DNA of 6,103 bases from DATGMB01 sp035293845. Its GTDB lineage: Bacteria > Acidobacteriota > Terriglobia > Bryobacterales > Bryobacteraceae. Both the position numbers and the translations under genes were made by a program. The notes below the pieces were generated by a model. That model did no database searches. It was not told where the DNA came from and saw only the letters and a program-made list of their open reading frames with translations. The stretch is from contig DATGMB010000075.1 in assembly GCA_035293845.1 (NCBI GenBank), positions 1 to 6,103 on the forward strand, given 5' to 3'. Positions 4,681 through 6,103 of this stretch are shown in pieces (position 1 is the stretch's first letter; each line of letters begins with the position of its first letter).

Positions 4681-5622
4681 TCACCCGAGGATTTTCATCA
4701 ACCGCTCGTAGCTCGCCCGTGCCGCGGCGACCGAATCGCCCCAATCCGCCGCGTTGTCCTGCTCGACGCAATAATGCTTCAGGCCGGCGAGCTCGGCGTT
4801 GGCGAAAATCGTCTTGTAGTCGATCTCGCCCTCGCCCACCGGCACCAGCATGGCCGAACGCTGCCGCTCGCTCTGCGGCATCTCCGGCGTCATCAGCTTG
4901 ATCCCACGCGCATCCTTGACGTGCCACAGCTCGAAGCGGCCGGGGTGGGCATGGAACATCTCGAGGATGTTCTGCCCTGCCACCGAAGCCCAGCCGATAT
5001 CGAGCTGCATCGCGACCAACTCGGGATCGGTCTCCGCCAGCAGGATGTCGTACGGCCGCCCCTTGCCGCCCTCGAATGGTTGGAACTCCTGGGTGTGGTT
5101 GTGGACCAGCATCTTCATGCCGAACTTCTTGACGATCCTGCCGTGCTCGTTGAGCTGCGCGGCCTGCCGCTTGACGGATTCCTCGGTCGGCCCGCGGCCG
5201 CGCCCGCCGCCCGCTCCAAACCCGGCTCCGCGCCCCGCTCCGGGCGCGCCGCTCCGGCCGCCTGCCGGCGCGTTCCGCACCTCCGTGTAGCGGATGCCCA
5301 TAATCTGGAAGCCTTCGAGCTGCTTTTCGAGATCCGGGCCCGCCGTGGCGCCGACGTGTGTGCTCGGCGCGCTGAGGCCATAGCGGTCGAGCATGGCGCG
5401 GAACTGCTTCGGCTCCATGCGGCCGTAATCGGTGGCCGGTTCGACCTCCTTATAGCCGATCTCCGCCACCTTGGCGAGAGTGCCTTCGTAATCCTTGGCC
5501 GTCAGGTCCCGGACGGTATATAGCTCGAGACCCGGCTGCCGTTTCCAATCGGCGGCCGCCAGCCGCGCCGCCGGCAGCGCGGCCAGGGCGAGCTTTCCGA
5601 AATCACGTCGGGTGAAGTTCAT
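4681..5622 (-). CDS. Tat-exported sugar phosphate isomerase/epimerase-like TIM-barrel protein
   Basis: This 313-residue protein belongs to the xylose-isomerase-like TIM-barrel superfamily (AP endonuclease 2 fold), whose members interconvert or epimerise sugars and polyols using a divalent metal. Residues 4-10, TRRDFGK, match the twin-arginine consensus, followed by a hydrophobic stretch and likely cleavage after Ala25, so the folded protein would be exported by Tat. The mature protein opens with LELYTVRD (32-39). Candidate metal or catalytic residues are His174/His176 with Glu179 (VHNHTQEF), Asp208 (QLDIGWA), His234 (WHVKD) and Glu287 (CVEQD), in the usual order. A Gly/Arg-rich insertion at about 118-146 interrupts the domain between a strand (IRYTEVR) and a helix (TEESVKRQ). 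The ATG at 5622 is chosen over longer open frame because of GGAG six bases upstream and the Tat signal at the very N-terminus. The substrate is unknown. The next gene starts 57 bases downstream. Confidence 0.88.
   Translation of the reverse strand: MNFTRRDFGKLALAALPAARLAAADWKRQPGLELYTVRDLTAKDYEGTLAKVAEIGYKEVEPATDYGRMEPKQFRAMLDRYGLSAPSTHVGATAGPDLEKQLEGFQIMGIRYTEVRNAPAGGRSGAPGAGRGAGFGAGGGRGRGPTEESVKRQAAQLNEHGRIVKKFGMKMLVHNHTQEFQPFEGGKGRPYDILLAETDPELVAMQLDIGWASVAGQNILEMFHAHPGRFELWHVKDARGIKLMTPEMPQSERQRSAMLVPVGEGEIDYKTIFANAELAGLKHYCVEQDNAADWGDSVAAARASYERLMKILG
5185..5271 (-). other. Gly/Arg-rich low-complexity insertion within the isomerase
   Basis: Codons for residues 118-146 of the isomerase encode a run dominated by Gly, Arg, Ala and Pro (pieces such as GAGRGAG and GGGRGRG). 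The flanks are ordinary TIM-barrel sequence. The DNA is almost pure G and C. It is most likely a disordered surface loop gained by expansion of GC-rich codons. Confidence 0.75.
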
Positions 5623-5628
5623 ACAGGG

Positions 5629-5646
5629 CTCCGAGCGTCTATTGTA
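5629..5646 (-). promoter_or_regulatory. Ribosome binding site and weak -10-like box of the isomerase gene
   Basis: GGAG (5632-5629) lies six bases before the ATG at 5622 and fixes that start. TACAAT (5646-5641), one mismatch from TATAAT, lies 18 bases before the ATG, but I see no convincing -35 box at the right distance. The binding site is well supported; the promoter part is tentative, and read-through from the barrel gene 53 bases upstream is equally possible. Confidence 0.4.
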
Positions 5647-5675
5647 GTATCGGACCGGAGCCGCTGCGATGCCAC

Positions 5676-6103
5676 TTACGGCCGGAACGTCACGCCGAAG
5701 CGAAATTCTCCGAACCCCCCGAGATCCTGCCCTCCGGCGTAACCTTTGAATTCGCCTCGCAGGGCGGCGCGGCGCGAAAGCCAGTAGTTCAAGCCGGCCC
5801 CCAGGTTGATCCAGGCTCCGCCCGTGCCCGCAAACCGCGCCCCGGATACACCGCCCACGAGAAAGGGGTCCCACCCCTCGTGCCGGCGGGCGCGAGTGAA
5901 ATGGTAGGTGAGATTCATCGACCCCAGGATGCCCACGTCATTCTTGAAAATCGTTCCGACTTCACCGCCCAGGTCGAAATGCGAGGCCAGATCGAAATCC
6001 AGTCCGATGCCGAAGTGTCCCGCGCCGTCGAGCGGTTCGCTGCCGAAGGTGGGACCCACAAACACGAAGCCGGAACTCAGGGACTGGGCCCGCAGCGTCT
6101 GGG
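5676..6103 (-). CDS. Outer-membrane beta-barrel-like protein, C-terminal part (5' end outside window)
   Basis: The last 141 codons are visible. The frame stays open to the window edge, so the true start lies beyond 6103. A GTG at 6065 is in frame, but the residues before it (LRAQSLSSGFV) are contiguous with the domain and look like the end of a signal peptide followed by the first strand. The sequence is a run of short alternating polar/hydrophobic segments rich in Gly and aromatic residues (FVFVGPTFG, GHFGIGLDFDL, GILGSMNLTYHF, DPFLVGGVSGARF, WINLGAGLNYWL, AALRGEFKGYAG, FGEFRFGVTF). These fit antiparallel strands of a small eight-stranded barrel of the OmpA/OmpW-like 'porin family / OMP_b-brl' type. 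The stop is TAA at 5678-5676. It would sit in the outer membrane; no ligand or partner can be named. Confidence in the fold is moderate, in coding status high. Confidence 0.75.
   Translation of the reverse strand, partial: QTLRAQSLSSGFVFVGPTFGSEPLDGAGHFGIGLDFDLASHFDLGGEVGTIFKNDVGILGSMNLTYHFTRARRHEGWDPFLVGGVSGARFAGTGGAWINLGAGLNYWLSRRAALRGEFKGYAGGQDLGGFGEFRFGVTFRP

Noticed and set aside
4603..5523. A 306-codon plus-strand open frame opposite the isomerase gene.
   Set aside because: Low-complexity composition without family features; the minus-strand isomerase has a Tat signal and conserved barrel motifs.

Overview
The window is a GC-rich bacterial segment in which every supportable gene lies on the minus strand, so transcription runs from right to left. 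The gene style suggests Acidobacteriota, possibly a Solibacter/Bryobacter-like lineage. Pointers are an ECF sigma factor with a membrane anti-sigma factor, two secreted HEAT-repeat proteins, a Tat-secreted sugar isomerase/epimerase with a Gly/Arg-rich insertion, and an extended-N-terminus YkgJ-type cysteine-cluster protein. This placement rests on recognising protein families from memory, not on a search.

Layout in transcription order: (1) 6103-5676, the C-terminal part of an outer-membrane beta-barrel-like protein, cut by the window edge. (2) 5622-4681, a Tat-exported TIM-barrel sugar phosphate isomerase/epimerase-like protein. (3) A 57-base gap with a degenerate 7-base tandem repeat and two competing hairpins, followed by 4623-4117, a CxxCxxCC (YkgJ) protein. 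(4) A 91-base gap with a possible ECF-type promoter, followed by a tight four-gene cluster: ECF sigma factor (4025-3450), zinc-finger transmembrane anti-sigma factor (3453-2695), secreted Pro-rich/TPR/HEAT protein (2684-1128) and secreted HEAT protein (1131-154). (5) A terminal 153-base stretch with a stem followed by a T-rich GGTTTT tract, which looks like the operon terminator.

The four-gene cluster is the most coherent unit. Sigma and anti-sigma overlap by ATGA. The anti-sigma stop is followed after 10 bases by the next start. The two HEAT genes overlap again by ATGA. The simplest model is that the sigma factor is held at the membrane by the anti-sigma factor. The periplasmic part of the anti-sigma factor and the two exported HEAT proteins, which are protein-protein interaction scaffolds, would then act on the outer side of the membrane as signal input, output, or both. 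The link between the HEAT proteins and signalling is inferred only from gene order and predicted location. The cluster may represent an under-described envelope-signalling module. The other three genes look like ordinary neighbours with no evident link to it. No mobile elements, CRISPR arrays, tRNA or rRNA genes were seen, and no gene-free stretch exceeds about 150 bases.
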